Origin: Nitratireductor aquimarinus
GTDB taxonomy: Bacteria; Pseudomonadota; Alphaproteobacteria; Rhizobiales; Rhizobiaceae
Assembly: GCF_017255295.1 (NCBI RefSeq)
Contig: NZ_JAFKDE010000012.1
Coordinates: 57,551-121,550 of the forward strand
DNA: 64,000 nt
Direction of reading: 5' to 3'
The translations under genes and the position numbers were made by a program. A model generated the notes under the pieces. It made no database searches, was not told the origin of the DNA, and saw only the letters and a program-made list of their open reading frames with translations. Below are positions 1 through 8,918 of this stretch, one piece after another (position 1 is the stretch's first letter; the number at the start of each line of letters is the position of its first letter).

Positions 1-2
1 CA

Positions 3-434
3 TCGGGTGCCGCATCGCTTCCCATGCTGGAAAGCGTTGCCTATGCCGGCATCACCAATCTTCTGGCATCCGAGGCAAACTTTGCCGATGTGATCCACAC
101 GGACCTGTTCTCCGAGTGCCACATCATCCCCGTTGGGACGGCGGACCCGCAGCGCGCCATGCGCGCCGCCGACCGGCTGCCCATCATCATCGAATCGCTG
201 TCGGCGGCCTATGATGTGGTCATCATCGAGTGCGGTCCTGTCGATGCGCAGGGGATTGGACGTCTCATGTCGTCCGATACGCAGGTTCTTGTCAGCATGA
301 TTGATCCGGAAGCCGGTGAGCTGGCCGCAGAAACGGCCGAGGAACTGCGCGAGAGCGGCATTGCAACGCCCATCCTCGTTTCGCCGACTGGCGGTTCCAA
401 GCCGCCCGCACCGCCCGGACGCGACGCCGCCTGA
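3..434 (+). CDS. C-terminal part of a Wzz/BY-kinase-type exopolysaccharide biosynthesis protein (5' truncated)
   Basis: The reading frame is open to the left edge, so the gene starts outside the window; the last 143 codons are visible. The segment starts with a GITNLL stretch, followed by IIPVGT and a YDVVIIECGP beta strand that resembles the Walker B region of ExoP/Wzc-like P-loop ATPases. The P-loop itself would lie upstream. The tail is short and proline-rich, without the tyrosine cluster typical of autophosphorylating BY-kinases. By family, such proteins control polymerisation and export of surface polysaccharide at the inner membrane. The neighbouring CelD-type acetyltransferase on the other strand fits a polysaccharide locus. 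The family call is moderately certain; the substrate cannot be inferred. Confidence 0.7.
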   Translation, partial: SGAASLPMLESVAYAGITNLLASEANFADVIHTDLFSECHIIPVGTADPQRAMRAADRLPIIIESLSAAYDVVIIECGPVDAQGIGRLMSSDTQVLVSMIDPEAGELAAETAEELRESGIATPILVSPTGGSKPPAPPGRDAA

Positions 435-446
435 CTGCAAAATACC

Positions 447-1634
447 CTAGCGCCTCAACGCCGAAAGCCGTTTGCGCAGGCCCTTGGCCATGGCCCAGAG
501 GCGCGGGTCGTTGATGACGATGCGTTTTCCGCCCGCAATGGCGCCGCGTGTCAGGGCCATTGCCCGCCCTTTGACCGTTAGCGGAACAAAGCTGTCGAAC
601 TGTACGGTCTCCAGATCACACCACAGGCGCTTGTAATATTCGTCGCCGACGCTGAAGTCATAGACCTTCAGACCCTGTTCGCAGGCTTCCTGTATGTTCT
701 CGAAAAACAGAAAGCGCCCGGGGCTGATCTCGGTCAGCTCGTCGTCTGAGATTGAGCTGAATTCGCAGATGATGCGATCATCGGTGAGGCTGGAGCCGGT
801 CACGGCGCGAAGCCTGCCGGCAACCTCCAGCCCGTGAAGCACGAATTTCGGATGTTCGCTTGCCGTTGCTTCGCCAAACAGCGTGTGAAACGCAGCCTGG
901 ACCGGCGCTGGCGCAAACACGTTCTGGATGCCCATCTGTGCAAAGCGCTCCGCCTTCATGGCGAAGAAGGCCTCCAGCATCGCATCCGCCTCATCCGGCG
1001 TTTTCGCCATGCGCCGTTCAAAGCCGCCAGCGGCTTCAAGCTTGCGCGCCTGCGAACGGTGCTGCTTGCGTTTTCGCTTGCCGCTGGCGCGCAAAAGCGC
1101 CGCGTCGAATCCGCCCTCCAGATCGACCGCAAGCGACAGATTGGGGCTTTCGCTGTGCGGCCAGAAAAGAAGTGGATTGGCCACGCCATCGCAGGCATGG
1201 AGCTGACGCTCCAGGCTCAGAAGATCGATGTCCGGCCTCTGGTCATGGATGTGGTCGAGGAGGTCCCGCAGCTGGACAGAGCCGATGCGGTCGTCCGCCC
1301 GCCGGTCGGTCAGCGGAAAATTGCCATTGGCATGCCGGTCGCCGATGAAGCGCGCCACGCGAAAGCGCCCCTGCGCAGCCAGCTCCAGCGGAAGGCTCAG
1401 AAGATGGCCTTCACTGTCTGAAAGCCGAACGATCAGCGTCTCGTGAACACTGTGCCTTGCCCAGGCGGAAACCCATTCAGGGCTCTGCGCCGGCATGAAG
1501 CAGGAGGCAGCGCTGTCCTCGCGATAGAGAGCCAGCGCCGCTCTATCGGCCGGGCGCAATTCGACTGTCAGCCCCGCAGCGGGGCTTGCCGTGGCGCTCG
1601 GTGTCCGTTCAGGCTGGTTGGAAACCGTCATCAT
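447..1634 (-). CDS. GNAT-fold acetyltransferase, CelD/BcsL family
   Basis: A 395-residue protein converging on the partial polysaccharide gene. The second half carries the CelD/BcsL-type acetyltransferase domain (Acetyltransf_6): a KRKRKQHR basic patch near residue 185, an EAFFAMKAERF helix, then an FSVGDEYYKRLW motif near residue 330 characteristic of this family. There is no signal peptide, so it is cytoplasmic. Family members are found in cellulose and exopolysaccharide loci and are thought to transfer acyl groups, but few have a proven substrate. The location next to a Wzz/BY-kinase fragment supports a role in surface polysaccharide decoration. The first codons are two consecutive ATGs; either may be used. 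Confidence 0.75.
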   Translation of the reverse strand: MMTVSNQPERTPSATASPAAGLTVELRPADRAALALYREDSAASCFMPAQSPEWVSAWARHSVHETLIVRLSDSEGHLLSLPLELAAQGRFRVARFIGDRHANGNFPLTDRRADDRIGSVQLRDLLDHIHDQRPDIDLLSLERQLHACDGVANPLLFWPHSESPNLSLAVDLEGGFDAALLRASGKRKRKQHRSQARKLEAAGGFERRMAKTPDEADAMLEAFFAMKAERFAQMGIQNVFAPAPVQAAFHTLFGEATASEHPKFVLHGLEVAGRLRAVTGSSLTDDRIICEFSSISDDELTEISPGRFLFFENIQEACEQGLKVYDFSVGDEYYKRLWCDLETVQFDSFVPLTVKGRAMALTRGAIAGGKRIVINDPRLWAMAKGLRKRLSALRR

Positions 1635-1712
1635 CCATCGCGATCAAAAGGACCGCCGCACGGGCGGCTTTGATCCTGTGTAACCGCAAAAGGTGAAAGA
1701 AAGATCGACGGA

Positions 1713-1928
1713 TCAGGCGTCGTTCTGCGGTCGCCCGATCATCCAGCGGATGATGAACATGGCGGGAATGATCCACAGGAGGCCGGTCAGGAAATAATAG
1801 GCAAGGTGCATCAGCGGACCGGCATCGGCCAGCTGCGCCACGGCGATTGCCGTCGACAGGATGGCGTAAACCACGACCAGCGCCACGAGGGCGACCATAC
1901 CGATGAATTTTCGCAGGCGTACGGGCAT
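1713..1928 (-). CDS. DUF2842 small membrane protein
   Basis: A 71-residue protein with two hydrophobic segments (about residues 8-30 and 41-62) separated by a short polar loop, ending in a charged tail. The sequence matches the DUF2842 family, which is restricted to alphaproteobacteria and often lies beside cox15, as here. Function is unknown; the divergent position next to heme A synthase suggests, without proving, a link to cytochrome oxidase assembly. The intergenic space to the oxidase gene (1929-2074) is short and may hold promoters for both. Confidence 0.8.
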   Translation of the reverse strand: MPVRLRKFIGMVALVALVVVYAILSTAIAVAQLADAGPLMHLAYYFLTGLLWIIPAMFIIRWMIGRPQNDA

Positions 1929-2074
1929 TGGGAAGACCTTTCCGCCGCTTCATAGAGTGAGCCGCCCCGCGATGCAATCGCAGGCGTTCACCTGCGCGAC
2001 GGCTTGTCGCGTAATTGGCGCTGCGGCTTGCAACTTGCCGGGCTTTGGTTCACCTACAGACTTCTTCCGAAACG

Positions 2075-3214
2075 ATGATGGCTGACGCTGTGGATATGAC
2101 TGCTACCAGTGCTGCAACCGCGCAAGTTCCGCAGGAGACCCTGCTGCGCAATCGAAAATTCGTGCGCCTCTGGCTCTACTTTGTGCTGTTTACGCTGTTT
2201 GCGCTGGTGATCGTCGGCGGCGCGACGCGGCTGACCGAATCCGGCCTCTCCATCACCGAATGGAAACCGATCCACGGCGTGATCCCGCCGCTCAGCGAAG
2301 CCGAATGGCAGGAAGAGCTGGAGAAGTACCGCCAGATCCCCGAATACCAGCAGATCAACAAGGGCATGAGCCTTGGCGAGTTCAAGACCATCTTCTGGTG
2401 GGAATGGGCGCACCGGCTTCTGGCGCGTGGCGTCGGCTTCGTTTTTGCGCTGCCGCTGGCGTTCTTCTGGATGACCGGGCGGCTTGAAAGCGATTTGAAG
2501 CCCAAGCTTCTGGGCATTCTGGCGCTTGGCGGGCTTCAGGGCGCGGTCGGCTGGTGGATGGTCGCCTCCGGTCTTGTCGACCGTGTGGATGTGAGCCAGT
2601 ACCGGCTCGCCACACACCTCACCATCGCCTGCTTCATCTTCGCCGCCACCGCGCTGGTGGCGCGCGGGCTTGCGCCCCACTCGACGGGGCGGGCCGAGGA
2701 GGGCATTCGCCGCTTCGCCGGCTGGATGGTGGTCGCCGTCCTCTTCCAGATCTATCTGGGTGGTCTCGTGGCCGGTCTTCGCGCAGGCATGACCTACAAC
2801 ACCTGGCCGCTGATGGACGGTGCACTGGTGCCGGGCGGTCTGTTCGCGCAGACGCCTGCCTGGCTCAATTTCTTCGAGAACCCCAAGATGGTGCAGTTCA
2901 TTCACCGTCTCGGCGCTTACGCGCTTCTGGCGCTGGCGCTCTGGCAGATGGTGTTCGTGCTCCGCCGTGCGCCCTCCACACCGCATGCGCGCCGGGCGGT
3001 CCTGTTTGCCGCTCTCGTTCTGGTGCAGGCGGCCATTGGCATCGTCACGCTGCTCATGGTCGTGCCCATCGACGTGGCGCTCACCCATCAGGGCGTGGCG
3101 CTGGTGGTTCTGTTCTTCGCCTGCGCCCACTGGCGCGCGACGAAGGGGCCTTATCCGCTGCCCGGCGCTCGACGTCTCAAGCGTGACGAAGACGAGGTCT
3201 ACGCGGCGATCTAG
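2075..3214 (+). CDS. ctaA: Heme A synthase (COX15/CtaA)
   Basis: This multi-pass inner-membrane enzyme converts heme O to heme A for aa3-type cytochrome oxidase. The alphaproteobacterial signature is clear: [18 protein letters not shown] near the first membrane segment, then an EWAHRLLAR block and a later FIHRLGAY block, providing the histidines that ligate heme. About eight membrane segments and 379 residues agree with the type 2 COX15 family. An earlier in-frame start at 2015 would add a hydrophilic, non-conserved leader, so the ATG at 2075 (or the adjacent one at 2078) is preferred. No strong Shine-Dalgarno is visible. Transcription ends at a hairpin shared with the convergent argC. Confidence 0.93.
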   Translation: MMADAVDMTATSAATAQVPQETLLRNRKFVRLWLYFVLFTLFALVIVGGATRLTESGLSITEWKPIHGVIPPLSEAEWQEELEKYRQIPEYQQINKGMSLGEFKTIFWWEWAHRLLARGVGFVFALPLAFFWMTGRLESDLKPKLLGILALGGLQGAVGWWMVASGLVDRVDVSQYRLATHLTIACFIFAATALVARGLAPHSTGRAEEGIRRFAGWMVVAVLFQIYLGGLVAGLRAGMTYNTWPLMDGALVPGGLFAQTPAWLNFFENPKMVQFIHRLGAYALLALALWQMVFVLRRAPSTPHARRAVLFAALVLVQAAIGIVTLLMVVPIDVALTHQGVALVVLFFACAHWRATKGPYPLPGARRLKRDEDEVYAAI

Positions 3215-3250
3215 CCGCGCAGAGCGTTCCAAACAAAAACGCCCCAAAAC

Positions 3251-3286
3251 AAAAAAGGCGCGCCCCACGGGGACGCGCCTTTTTTA
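3251..3286 (+). terminator. Bidirectional Rho-independent terminator between ctaA and argC
   Basis: A GC-rich hairpin (arms GGCGCG and CGCGCC with a further CCCC/GGGG pairing and one bulge) lies between A6 on the left and T6 on the right, so it can stop transcription from both convergent genes. Confidence 0.85.
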
Positions 3287-3305
3287 TCGGGCGATGTCTG
3301 GAGGC

Positions 3306-4235
3306 TCAGAGCCCCTGAAGCATCAGATCCATGTTCTGCACGGCAGCGCCGGAAGCGCCCTTGCCGAGATTGTCATAGACGGCGACCAGCAGGGCCTGCG
3401 CGCGCGCATCGTTGACGAACACATGCAGCGTCATGTCGTTGGTGTTGTTGTGGGTTTCCGGGTTCAGCTTTTCCGTGCGCTCGATCACGCCGTAAGGAGC
3501 GACCTTCACCACACCATCCTTGATGGCGCTGTAATGGTCGGCGAGCGCGGCATGCATCTCGGCGCCCGTCGGCACGCTGTCGAGGTGACCAAGCTGCAGG
3601 GGCAGGGCGGTCAGCATCCCTTGCGCGAAATCGCCGACAGCCGGCTGCATGAGCGGCGCGCCGGCAAGGCCCGCATAGGCCTGAAGCTCCGGCAGATGCT
3701 TGTGGTTGAGCGACAGCCCATAAGGCATGAACTCCGGCGCAGCGTCACCCTTCGCTTCGTAATCCTCGATCATGGTGCGGCCGCCGCCGGAATAGCCGGA
3801 AATGCCGTTCACAGTGATTGGCAGATTGGCCGGCAGCAGGCCGGCGCGGATCAGCGGGCGCAGGAAGGCGATGGGTCCCTGCGGCCAGCAGCCGGGATTG
3901 GCGACACGCTTTGCCGTGCGGATCGCGTCGCCCTGCGCCTTGTCCATCTCGGCGAAGCCATAGGTCCAGCCTTCGGCCACGCGATGCGCGGTCGAGGCGT
4001 CGATCACGCGGGTGCTGTCGTTCTCGATCAGCGAGACGCTTTCGCGCGCGGCATCGTCGGGAAGGCACAGAATGGCGATGTCGGCAGCGTTGAGGAATTC
4101 GGCGCGGGCAGCCGGATCCTTGCGCTTTTCTGGCGGAATGGAGATCACTTCGATGTCGCGGCGCTCGGCCAGCCGCGTCCTGATCTGCAGGCCGGTGGTG
4201 CCGTGTTCGCCATCGATGAAGATTTTCGCCGTCAT
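3306..4235 (-). CDS. argC: N-acetyl-gamma-glutamyl-phosphate reductase
   Basis: It reduces N-acetylglutamyl phosphate to the semialdehyde with NADPH, the third step of arginine synthesis in the cytoplasm. The protein is 309 residues, the length of the short (type 2) ArgC class. The N-terminal dinucleotide fold begins DGEHGTTG. The catalytic cysteine is Cys116 in the motif NPGCWPQG, followed by the NGISGYSGGG segment and the LNHKHLPE histidine region. It lies upstream-to-downstream with speB on the same strand with a 90-bp gap, so the two arginine-related genes may be co-transcribed. The bidirectional hairpin at 3251-3286 terminates it. Confidence 0.93.
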   Translation of the reverse strand: MTAKIFIDGEHGTTGLQIRTRLAERRDIEVISIPPEKRKDPAARAEFLNAADIAILCLPDDAARESVSLIENDSTRVIDASTAHRVAEGWTYGFAEMDKAQGDAIRTAKRVANPGCWPQGPIAFLRPLIRAGLLPANLPITVNGISGYSGGGRTMIEDYEAKGDAAPEFMPYGLSLNHKHLPELQAYAGLAGAPLMQPAVGDFAQGMLTALPLQLGHLDSVPTGAEMHAALADHYSAIKDGVVKVAPYGVIERTEKLNPETHNNTNDMTLHVFVNDARAQALLVAVYDNLGKGASGAAVQNMDLMLQGL

Positions 4236-4325
4236 GGTGTCAGTCCTGGAAAAGATTCGGATTTCAACTGGTTATGCGCGCCGGCGGAATCAATCCGCAA
4301 AGCGCTTGAATCGCTGCTTCAGCTC

Positions 4326-5273
4326 TTATCGTCGCTTTCGCGCCGCGAGAAGGCCGAGATAGTGCATGGCGATGGTTGCCCCCGCGATGGCCGTTATGTC
4401 GGCATGGTCATAGGCTGGAGCGACCTCCACCACATCCGCGCCGACGATGTCGAGCGCGCCGAGCTGGCGCAGAACGGAAAGCATCCGGGCGCTGGATGGG
4501 CCGCCGGCCACCGGTGTTCCGGTGCCGGGCGCATAAGCGGGGTCGAGGCAGTCGATATCGAAAGTGACATAGGCAGGCCGGTCGCCGACGCGGGCCATGA
4601 TGGCCTCGGCGATCTCGCCGGCCTTCATCTCTTCCACGTCATGGCCGTGGAGAATGGCGATGCCGCAATCCTCGGGCGCGTGAGTGCGAATGCCGACCTG
4701 AATGGACGCCGCCGGATCGATGACGCCGTCGCGCACCGCGCGGCCGACAAAGGAGCCGTGGTCGATGCGCTTGCCGTCATCATACCAGGTGTCCTGATGC
4801 GCATCGAACTGCACGAGGGCGAGGGGCCCGTGCTTTGCTGCATGCGCTTTCAAAAGCGGCCAGGTGACGAAGTGGTCGCCGCCAAGCGAAAGCAGAAACG
4901 CATCGGATTTGAGGATCTTTGCCGCTTCGCGCTCGATGGTCGCCGGCGTCTTCTGGTGATTGCCGTAATCCAGAAGGCAGTCACCATAATCGATGACGGC
5001 CAGCGCCTCGAACAGATCGGCGTCGAACGGATATTGCGGATCATTGTCGAAGATCGCCGAGGCGCGGCGGATCGCCTGCGGGCCGAAACGCGCGCCCGGC
5101 CGGTTGGAAACGGCGGCGTCGAAGGGGATGCCCCACACGACGGCGTCGGCGCCCTTCAGCGATTTGGTGAATTTGCGGCGCATGAAGGAGAGCGCTCCCG
5201 CATAGGTCGGGTCGCTGGCCGCACCCGTCAGGCCGCGGGCGGTGAAGGCATTGTCGATGGAATTCGACGGCAT
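4326..5273 (-). CDS. speB: Agmatinase / arginase-family ureohydrolase
   Basis: A 315-residue ureohydrolase with all manganese-binding motifs intact: GGDHFVTW, then FDAHQDTW, and the DIDCLDPAYAPGTG block. The family hydrolyses agmatine to putrescine and urea; agmatinase is the usual call for this length and motif set, although related guanidino acid hydrolases cannot be excluded by reading alone. It is followed by argC on the same strand. Its start is supported by a GGAGGAG Shine-Dalgarno immediately upstream of the ATG. The leader contains a hairpin (5301-5320), described separately. Confidence 0.85.
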   Translation of the reverse strand: MPSNSIDNAFTARGLTGAASDPTYAGALSFMRRKFTKSLKGADAVVWGIPFDAAVSNRPGARFGPQAIRRASAIFDNDPQYPFDADLFEALAVIDYGDCLLDYGNHQKTPATIEREAAKILKSDAFLLSLGGDHFVTWPLLKAHAAKHGPLALVQFDAHQDTWYDDGKRIDHGSFVGRAVRDGVIDPAASIQVGIRTHAPEDCGIAILHGHDVEEMKAGEIAEAIMARVGDRPAYVTFDIDCLDPAYAPGTGTPVAGGPSSARMLSVLRQLGALDIVGADVVEVAPAYDHADITAIAGATIAMHYLGLLAARKRR

Positions 5274-5300
5274 GGCGCTCCTCCTTCAGAGCATTTCGCA

Positions 5301-5320
5301 GTCAGGCCCACCCGCCTGAC
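5301..5320 (-). promoter_or_regulatory. Hairpin in the speB leader
   Basis: Perfect 7-bp arms GTCAGGC/GCCTGAC enclose a 6-nt loop, flanked by weaker outer complementarity, about 30-50 nt upstream of the speB start. No T-run follows, so it is not a classical terminator. It could be an mRNA leader structure or part of a dispersed palindromic repeat. Confidence 0.35.
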
Positions 5321-5427
5321 ATCCGCACGAATGCGGTGAAACAAAAAGACAGAGCCCGGCTGCGACGCCATGAGGCGGTGAACCGCTCCATCGGCCCAAT
5401 GGGTAGGGGGAAGGTAAAATCTGCGCA

Positions 5428-5457
5428 AGAAAAAAGCGGACCCGAAGGCCCGCTTTT
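5428..5457 (-). terminator. Rho-independent terminator of rplM-rpsI
   Basis: Read on the minus strand, a hairpin with a UUCG loop (arms AAAGCGGGCC and GGTCCGCTTT) ends in a run of Ts, 23 bp after the rpsI stop. Confidence 0.9.
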
Positions 5458-5479
5458 CGTTCTTGGAAGTTCGTGAAGC

Positions 5480-5965
5480 TTAGCGCTTGGAGAACTGGAA
5501 CGAACGACGAGCCTTTGCCCGGCCGTACTTCTTACGCTCAACCACGCGGCTGTCGCGGGTCAGGAAGCCACCCTTCTTGAGGACGCCACGCAGCTCCGGC
5601 TCGTAATGGGTCAGAGCCTTGGAGATGCCGTGACGAACTGCACCGGCCTGGCCGGACAGGCCGCCGCCAACGACAGTGGCGACGACGTCGTACTGGCCAT
5701 TGCGGTCGGCAGCAACGATCGGCTGCTGCAGGATCATCTGCAGAACCGGGCGTGCGAAGTAAGCCGCGAACTCTTTGCCGTTGACGGTGATCTTGCCGGA
5801 GCCCGGCTTGACCCACACGCGGGCAATTGCGTTCTTGCGCTTGCCGGTGGCGTAAGCGCGGCCATGTGCGTCCAGCTTCTGCACATGCACCGGAGCAGCT
5901 TCCTGCTCGGCGTTCTGCGCAGCGGTTGCCGCACCCAGCTCTTCGAGGGAGTTGATTTCGGCCAT
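5480..5965 (-). CDS. rpsI: 30S ribosomal protein S9
   Basis: Ribosomal protein S9/uS9 of the small subunit head. The conserved core is present: [14 protein letters not shown], the [10 protein letters not shown] loop and the C-terminal FQFSKR tail that reaches toward the P-site tRNA. The protein has 161 residues, with an alphaproteobacterial N-terminal extension of about 30 acidic residues. Its ATG overlaps the rplM stop codon by one base (TAATG), so translation is coupled to L13, as in most bacteria. Confidence 0.97.
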   Translation of the reverse strand: MAEINSLEELGAATAAQNAEQEAAPVHVQKLDAHGRAYATGKRKNAIARVWVKPGSGKITVNGKEFAAYFARPVLQMILQQPIVAADRNGQYDVVATVVGGGLSGQAGAVRHGISKALTHYEPELRGVLKKGGFLTRDSRVVERKKYGRAKARRSFQFSKR

Positions 5966-6429
5966 TACTGGGCCCTCACATTCTTCTTGCTCATGGCGGC
6001 GACGTCGAGCGTCTCCGGGTTCTGGGCGACATGCGGGTGCTCGGCGCCTGCATAGATGCGCAGGTTCTTCATCTGGCGACGGCCAAGCGGGCCACGCGGA
6101 ACCATGCGCTCAACGGCCTTCTCAACCACGCGCTCGGGGAACCGGCCCTCGAGCAGCTGGCGCGCAGTGCGCTCCTTGATGCCGCCGGGGTGACCCGTGT
6201 GCCAGTAGTATTTCTTGTCGGTGTATTTCTTGCCGGTGAAGACCACCTTGTCGGCATTGATGACGATGACGTTGTCGCCGTCGTCCACATGCGGGGTGAA
6301 GGTGGGCTTGTGCTTGCCGCGGAGACGGTTTGCGACGATGGTGGCCAGACGACCGACGACGAGACCTTCGGCGTCAATCAGGATCCACTTCTTCGTCACT
6401 TCCGCAGGCTTCTGCGAAAAGGTTTTCAT
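5965..6429 (-). CDS. rplM: 50S ribosomal protein L13
   Basis: Ribosomal protein L13/uL13, an early assembly protein of the large subunit. The chosen start gives 154 residues beginning [11 protein letters not shown], the normal alphaproteobacterial start; a longer in-frame extension upstream is not conserved. Family motifs [28 protein letters not shown] and MVPRGPLGR are all present. It is the first gene of the rplM-rpsI operon and has a leader of roughly 125 nt from a good promoter at 6564-6592, long enough for feedback regulation. Confidence 0.97.
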   Translation of the reverse strand: MKTFSQKPAEVTKKWILIDAEGLVVGRLATIVANRLRGKHKPTFTPHVDDGDNVIVINADKVVFTGKKYTDKKYYWHTGHPGGIKERTARQLLEGRFPERVVEKAVERMVPRGPLGRRQMKNLRIYAGAEHPHVAQNPETLDVAAMSKKNVRAQ

Positions 6430-6563
6430 GGGTCTTTTCCGTTTTATTGGACCCGGCCCGAAGGCAGGGCGTTTCTTGTTGCTTGTGTTCGCGGCGATCT
6501 TGTCCGGTTCGGATTCGGCCAGCGCAAACCAATGCAGCACCACATTCGAGGTGCAGCGATGGT

Positions 6564-6592
6564 TACCTATAGACGGACCGGGGGATCGTCAA
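6564..6592 (-). promoter_or_regulatory. Sigma-70-like promoter of rplM-rpsI
   Basis: On the minus strand TTGACG is followed after 17 bp by TAGGTA. A perfect 8-bp inverted repeat (AGCGCAAT and complement, 6592-6616) abuts the -35 element and could be an operator. Confidence 0.6.
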
Positions 6593-6650
6593 GCGCAATG
6601 TTTCGAGTATTGCGCTGAAAAAATCAATAAAAACAATGGTTTAAAAATAT

Positions 6651-6664
6651 GGTATTATAATACC
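6651..6664. promoter_or_regulatory. Perfect 14-bp palindrome GGTATTATAATACC
   Basis: An AT-centred perfect palindrome in the gap between the thioesterase stop and the rplM promoter. It has the size and symmetry of a binding site for a dimeric regulator, but no regulator is encoded nearby. No function is claimed. Confidence 0.3.
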
Positions 6665-6708
6665 GCATGAATTGACGCCCGTTTGGCGCACTTCAGCCGT
6701 GCAAAAGC

Positions 6709-7179
6709 CTATTTTGAGGGTGGAATGGAGTAGGTTCCGGTCGCGTGGGCAACGGTTTCGCCCGTGTCGCCAGCCACCAGCTCGGCCTCGAATACCATCA
6801 GCCGCCGGCCCAGTTTCAGGATGCGGCAATGGCCATCCACCACGCCCGCATTGGCCTTGCGCATGAAGTTGATGTTCAGGTTGGTGGTCACGGCCAGCGC
6901 CTTGCGCCCGACATGGGAGAGCGCGCAGACATAGCCGCCGATATCGGCGAGGGCAAAGAGCGAGGGGCCGGCCACCGTGTCGCCCGGGCGCAGATGCTGA
7001 AAGCCTGCTTCCAGACGCACCGTACAGCCCCCCGGCCAGACTTCCAGCGCGCGATAATCGGGCGTCTCCCCGCTGCAGGCCTGGGGAAAGACATCGCGCA
7101 GATAGAGATTGACCTCTTCCGCGTCCATCACCGGCTGGAGCACGCTGTCCGGCCTTGTGCCTGCCCGCTTCATATCCAT
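6709..7179 (-). CDS. PaaI-type hotdog-fold thioesterase
   Basis: A 156-residue hotdog-fold protein. The segment LRPGDTVAGPSLFALADIGGY holds the catalytic-site pattern of the PaaI/YbgC-like acyl-CoA thioesterase group, followed by the TTNLNINFMRKA strand and a final AHATGTYS strand. The start at 7179 is chosen because GGGAGG lies 8 nt upstream; a longer frame to 7272 has no such site and no family similarity. It is divergent from an enoyl-CoA hydratase gene, which suggests shared use in acyl-CoA metabolism. The acyl substrate is not known. Confidence 0.8.
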   Translation of the reverse strand: MDMKRAGTRPDSVLQPVMDAEEVNLYLRDVFPQACSGETPDYRALEVWPGGCTVRLEAGFQHLRPGDTVAGPSLFALADIGGYVCALSHVGRKALAVTTNLNINFMRKANAGVVDGHCRILKLGRRLMVFEAELVAGDTGETVAHATGTYSIPPSK

Positions 7180-7308
7180 GATCCTGACCTCCCGATCGAC
7201 GCCGGCTGGATCTGTCGCAAAAGGCCGGCTGCGAAGAGAATTGCCGGATTGCCGTTGCAACACAAGCGGCACTATGGTGACGGCGGTTCATGAACACGGA
7301 GGAAGACC

Positions 7309-8127
7309 ATGGCCAATGCGGCGGCAGTGCAGGAGAGCGTCCAGGCGCCGGTTTCAGTCAGTGAGGCGGACGGCATTGTGCAGATCACGCTCGCGAGCCC
7401 GCCGGCCAATGCCCTCTCGATCGCCATGATGGAGGCGCTGAAGGGAGCGCTCGACCGCGCCCGCGACGATGATGCGGTCCGGGTCATCGTGCTGCGTTCC
7501 GAGGGCAAGGTGTTCTGCGCCGGTCATGATCTGAAGGAACTCACGGCCCACCGCGCCGATGCGGACCGGGGCAGGGCGTTCTTCGAAAAGACCATGCTCC
7601 TCTGCTCGGGCCTCATGCAGACCATCGTGCGTCATCCCAAGCCGGTGATCGCCGAAGTGAGCGGCATCGCCACCGCTGCCGGTTGCCAGCTTGTCGCCTC
7701 CTGCGATCTGGCGGTTGCGAGCGAGACGGCGCGTTTTGCCACGCCGGGCGTGAATATCGGCCTGTTCTGTTCCACGCCCATGGTTGCCCTGTCGCGCAAT
7801 GTCTCGCGCAAGCATGCGATGGAGATGCTGTTGACGGGCGAGATGGTCGATGCCGGGCGCGCGCATGCCTTCGGTCTCGTCAACCGTGTCGTGCCGCAGG
7901 ATGCGTTGAATCAAACCGTGATGAATTTCGCGCAAACCATTGCTTCCAAATCGCCTTTGACGCTGAAGATCGGCAAGGAGGCGTTCTATGCACAGGCCGA
8001 GATGGAGCTGTCACAGGCCTATGATTACACGGTGCGGGTCATGGTCGAGAACATGCTCGCCCGTGATGCCGAAGAGGGCATCGGCGCGTTCATCGAAAAA
8101 CGCGCTCCCGAGTGGAAAGGGAAGTAG
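7309..8127 (+). CDS. Enoyl-CoA hydratase/isomerase family protein (ECHDC3-like)
   Basis: A 272-residue crotonase-fold enzyme. The oxyanion-hole segments are visible: FCAGHDLKEL near residue 70 and the SGIATAAGCQLVASCDLAVA helix near residue 122. The sequence resembles the ECHDC3-like branch, whose exact substrate is unsettled, so hydratase activity is inferred from the fold. It is followed after 2 bp by a VOC-family gene, implying co-transcription. It starts with a good GGAGGAAG Shine-Dalgarno. Confidence 0.85.
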   Translation: MANAAAVQESVQAPVSVSEADGIVQITLASPPANALSIAMMEALKGALDRARDDDAVRVIVLRSEGKVFCAGHDLKELTAHRADADRGRAFFEKTMLLCSGLMQTIVRHPKPVIAEVSGIATAAGCQLVASCDLAVASETARFATPGVNIGLFCSTPMVALSRNVSRKHAMEMLLTGEMVDAGRAHAFGLVNRVVPQDALNQTVMNFAQTIASKSPLTLKIGKEAFYAQAEMELSQAYDYTVRVMVENMLARDAEEGIGAFIEKRAPEWKGK

Positions 8128-8129
8128 GC

Positions 8130-8573
8130 ATGGAACCGCGCATCTCGCTGATCACGCTTGGCGTAGACGATCTGGAGCGCGCGGTGGCGTTTTACGAGGC
8201 CATGGGGCTTGAGCGTAATCGCAAGATGACGGGTGGTGTCGCCTTCTTCCAGATGGGCGGGATGATCCTGGCGCTCTGGCCGCGCGAGGAGCTTGTGGCC
8301 GATGTCGGCGAAGAGAATTATCGCGCAGCCCATGAGGCGGCGGCCGGGCATTCAGGTGTGGCGCTCGCCTACAACACGCGCAGCGAGGACGATGTGATCG
8401 TCGTGCTCAACCGCGCCGCCAAAGCGGGTGGCCGGATCGTGAAACCTGCCGCTCATGCCTCATGGGGCGGGTTTCAGGGGTATTTTGCCGACACAGAGGG
8501 GAACCTCTGGGAGGTCGCGTTCAATCCGGATTTTCCGATCAGCGACGACGGCGCGATCTCGCTGCCGGATTGA
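8130..8573 (+). CDS. VOC-family (glyoxalase/bleomycin-resistance fold) protein
   Basis: A 147-residue single VOC-domain protein with the paired beta-alpha-beta-beta-beta units: LGVDDLERAVAFYEAMGL at the N-terminus and GYFADTEGNLWEVAFNPDF at the C-terminus, where the last glutamate is a typical metal ligand. It starts 2 bp after the enoyl-CoA hydratase stop; an alternative GTG at 8112 would overlap that gene. Members include lactoylglutathione lyases and dioxygenases; the exact reaction is unknown. Confidence 0.8.
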   Translation: MEPRISLITLGVDDLERAVAFYEAMGLERNRKMTGGVAFFQMGGMILALWPREELVADVGEENYRAAHEAAAGHSGVALAYNTRSEDDVIVVLNRAAKAGGRIVKPAAHASWGGFQGYFADTEGNLWEVAFNPDFPISDDGAISLPD

Positions 8574-8633
8574 GCGATCTACGGGGGCGACAAGCGCGCC
8601 GCCTCCGCAAATGCCTGGCGTGAAGCAGGCGAT

Positions 8634-8918
8634 CTAGTCGTCGCTCCAGCACACATGGGCAGGGCACGCATCGGTATCGAGCGCCGGTAAAAGCCGCACT
8701 TTGAGTGTTTCATAATGCGCAGGGCATTCGCTCTGATCCGCGACAAACCGGTCGTAGCGCCGGGGAGCCTGTGCGGTGCTCGACGGATAACGCAGGATGA
8801 CCGCCCCGTTTTCGCTGATGGAATCCTGAAGCTCCCTGCAGGTCTGACCACCTGCCTGAGCGCTGCTGTTGGGGTAAAGGAGGACGCAGGCAACGGCTAA
8901 CATCAATGACTTACGCAT
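8634..8918 (-). CDS. Small secreted four-cysteine protein, copy A
   Basis: A 94-residue protein with a signal peptide (about residues 1-22, ending SAQAGG). The mature part has four cysteines in the pattern C...RYDRFVA...CP...CP..C. It is clearly related to the protein at 9146-9478 on the same strand: both share a GA-I-x-RY segment, RYDR(F/Y)VA and two CP positions. The even cysteine count and export signal suggest two disulfides in the periplasm. I do not recognise a named family and assign no function. Confidence 0.65.
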   Translation of the reverse strand: MRKSLMLAVACVLLYPNSSAQAGGQTCRELQDSISENGAVILRYPSSTAQAPRRYDRFVADQSECPAHYETLKVRLLPALDTDACPAHVCWSDD

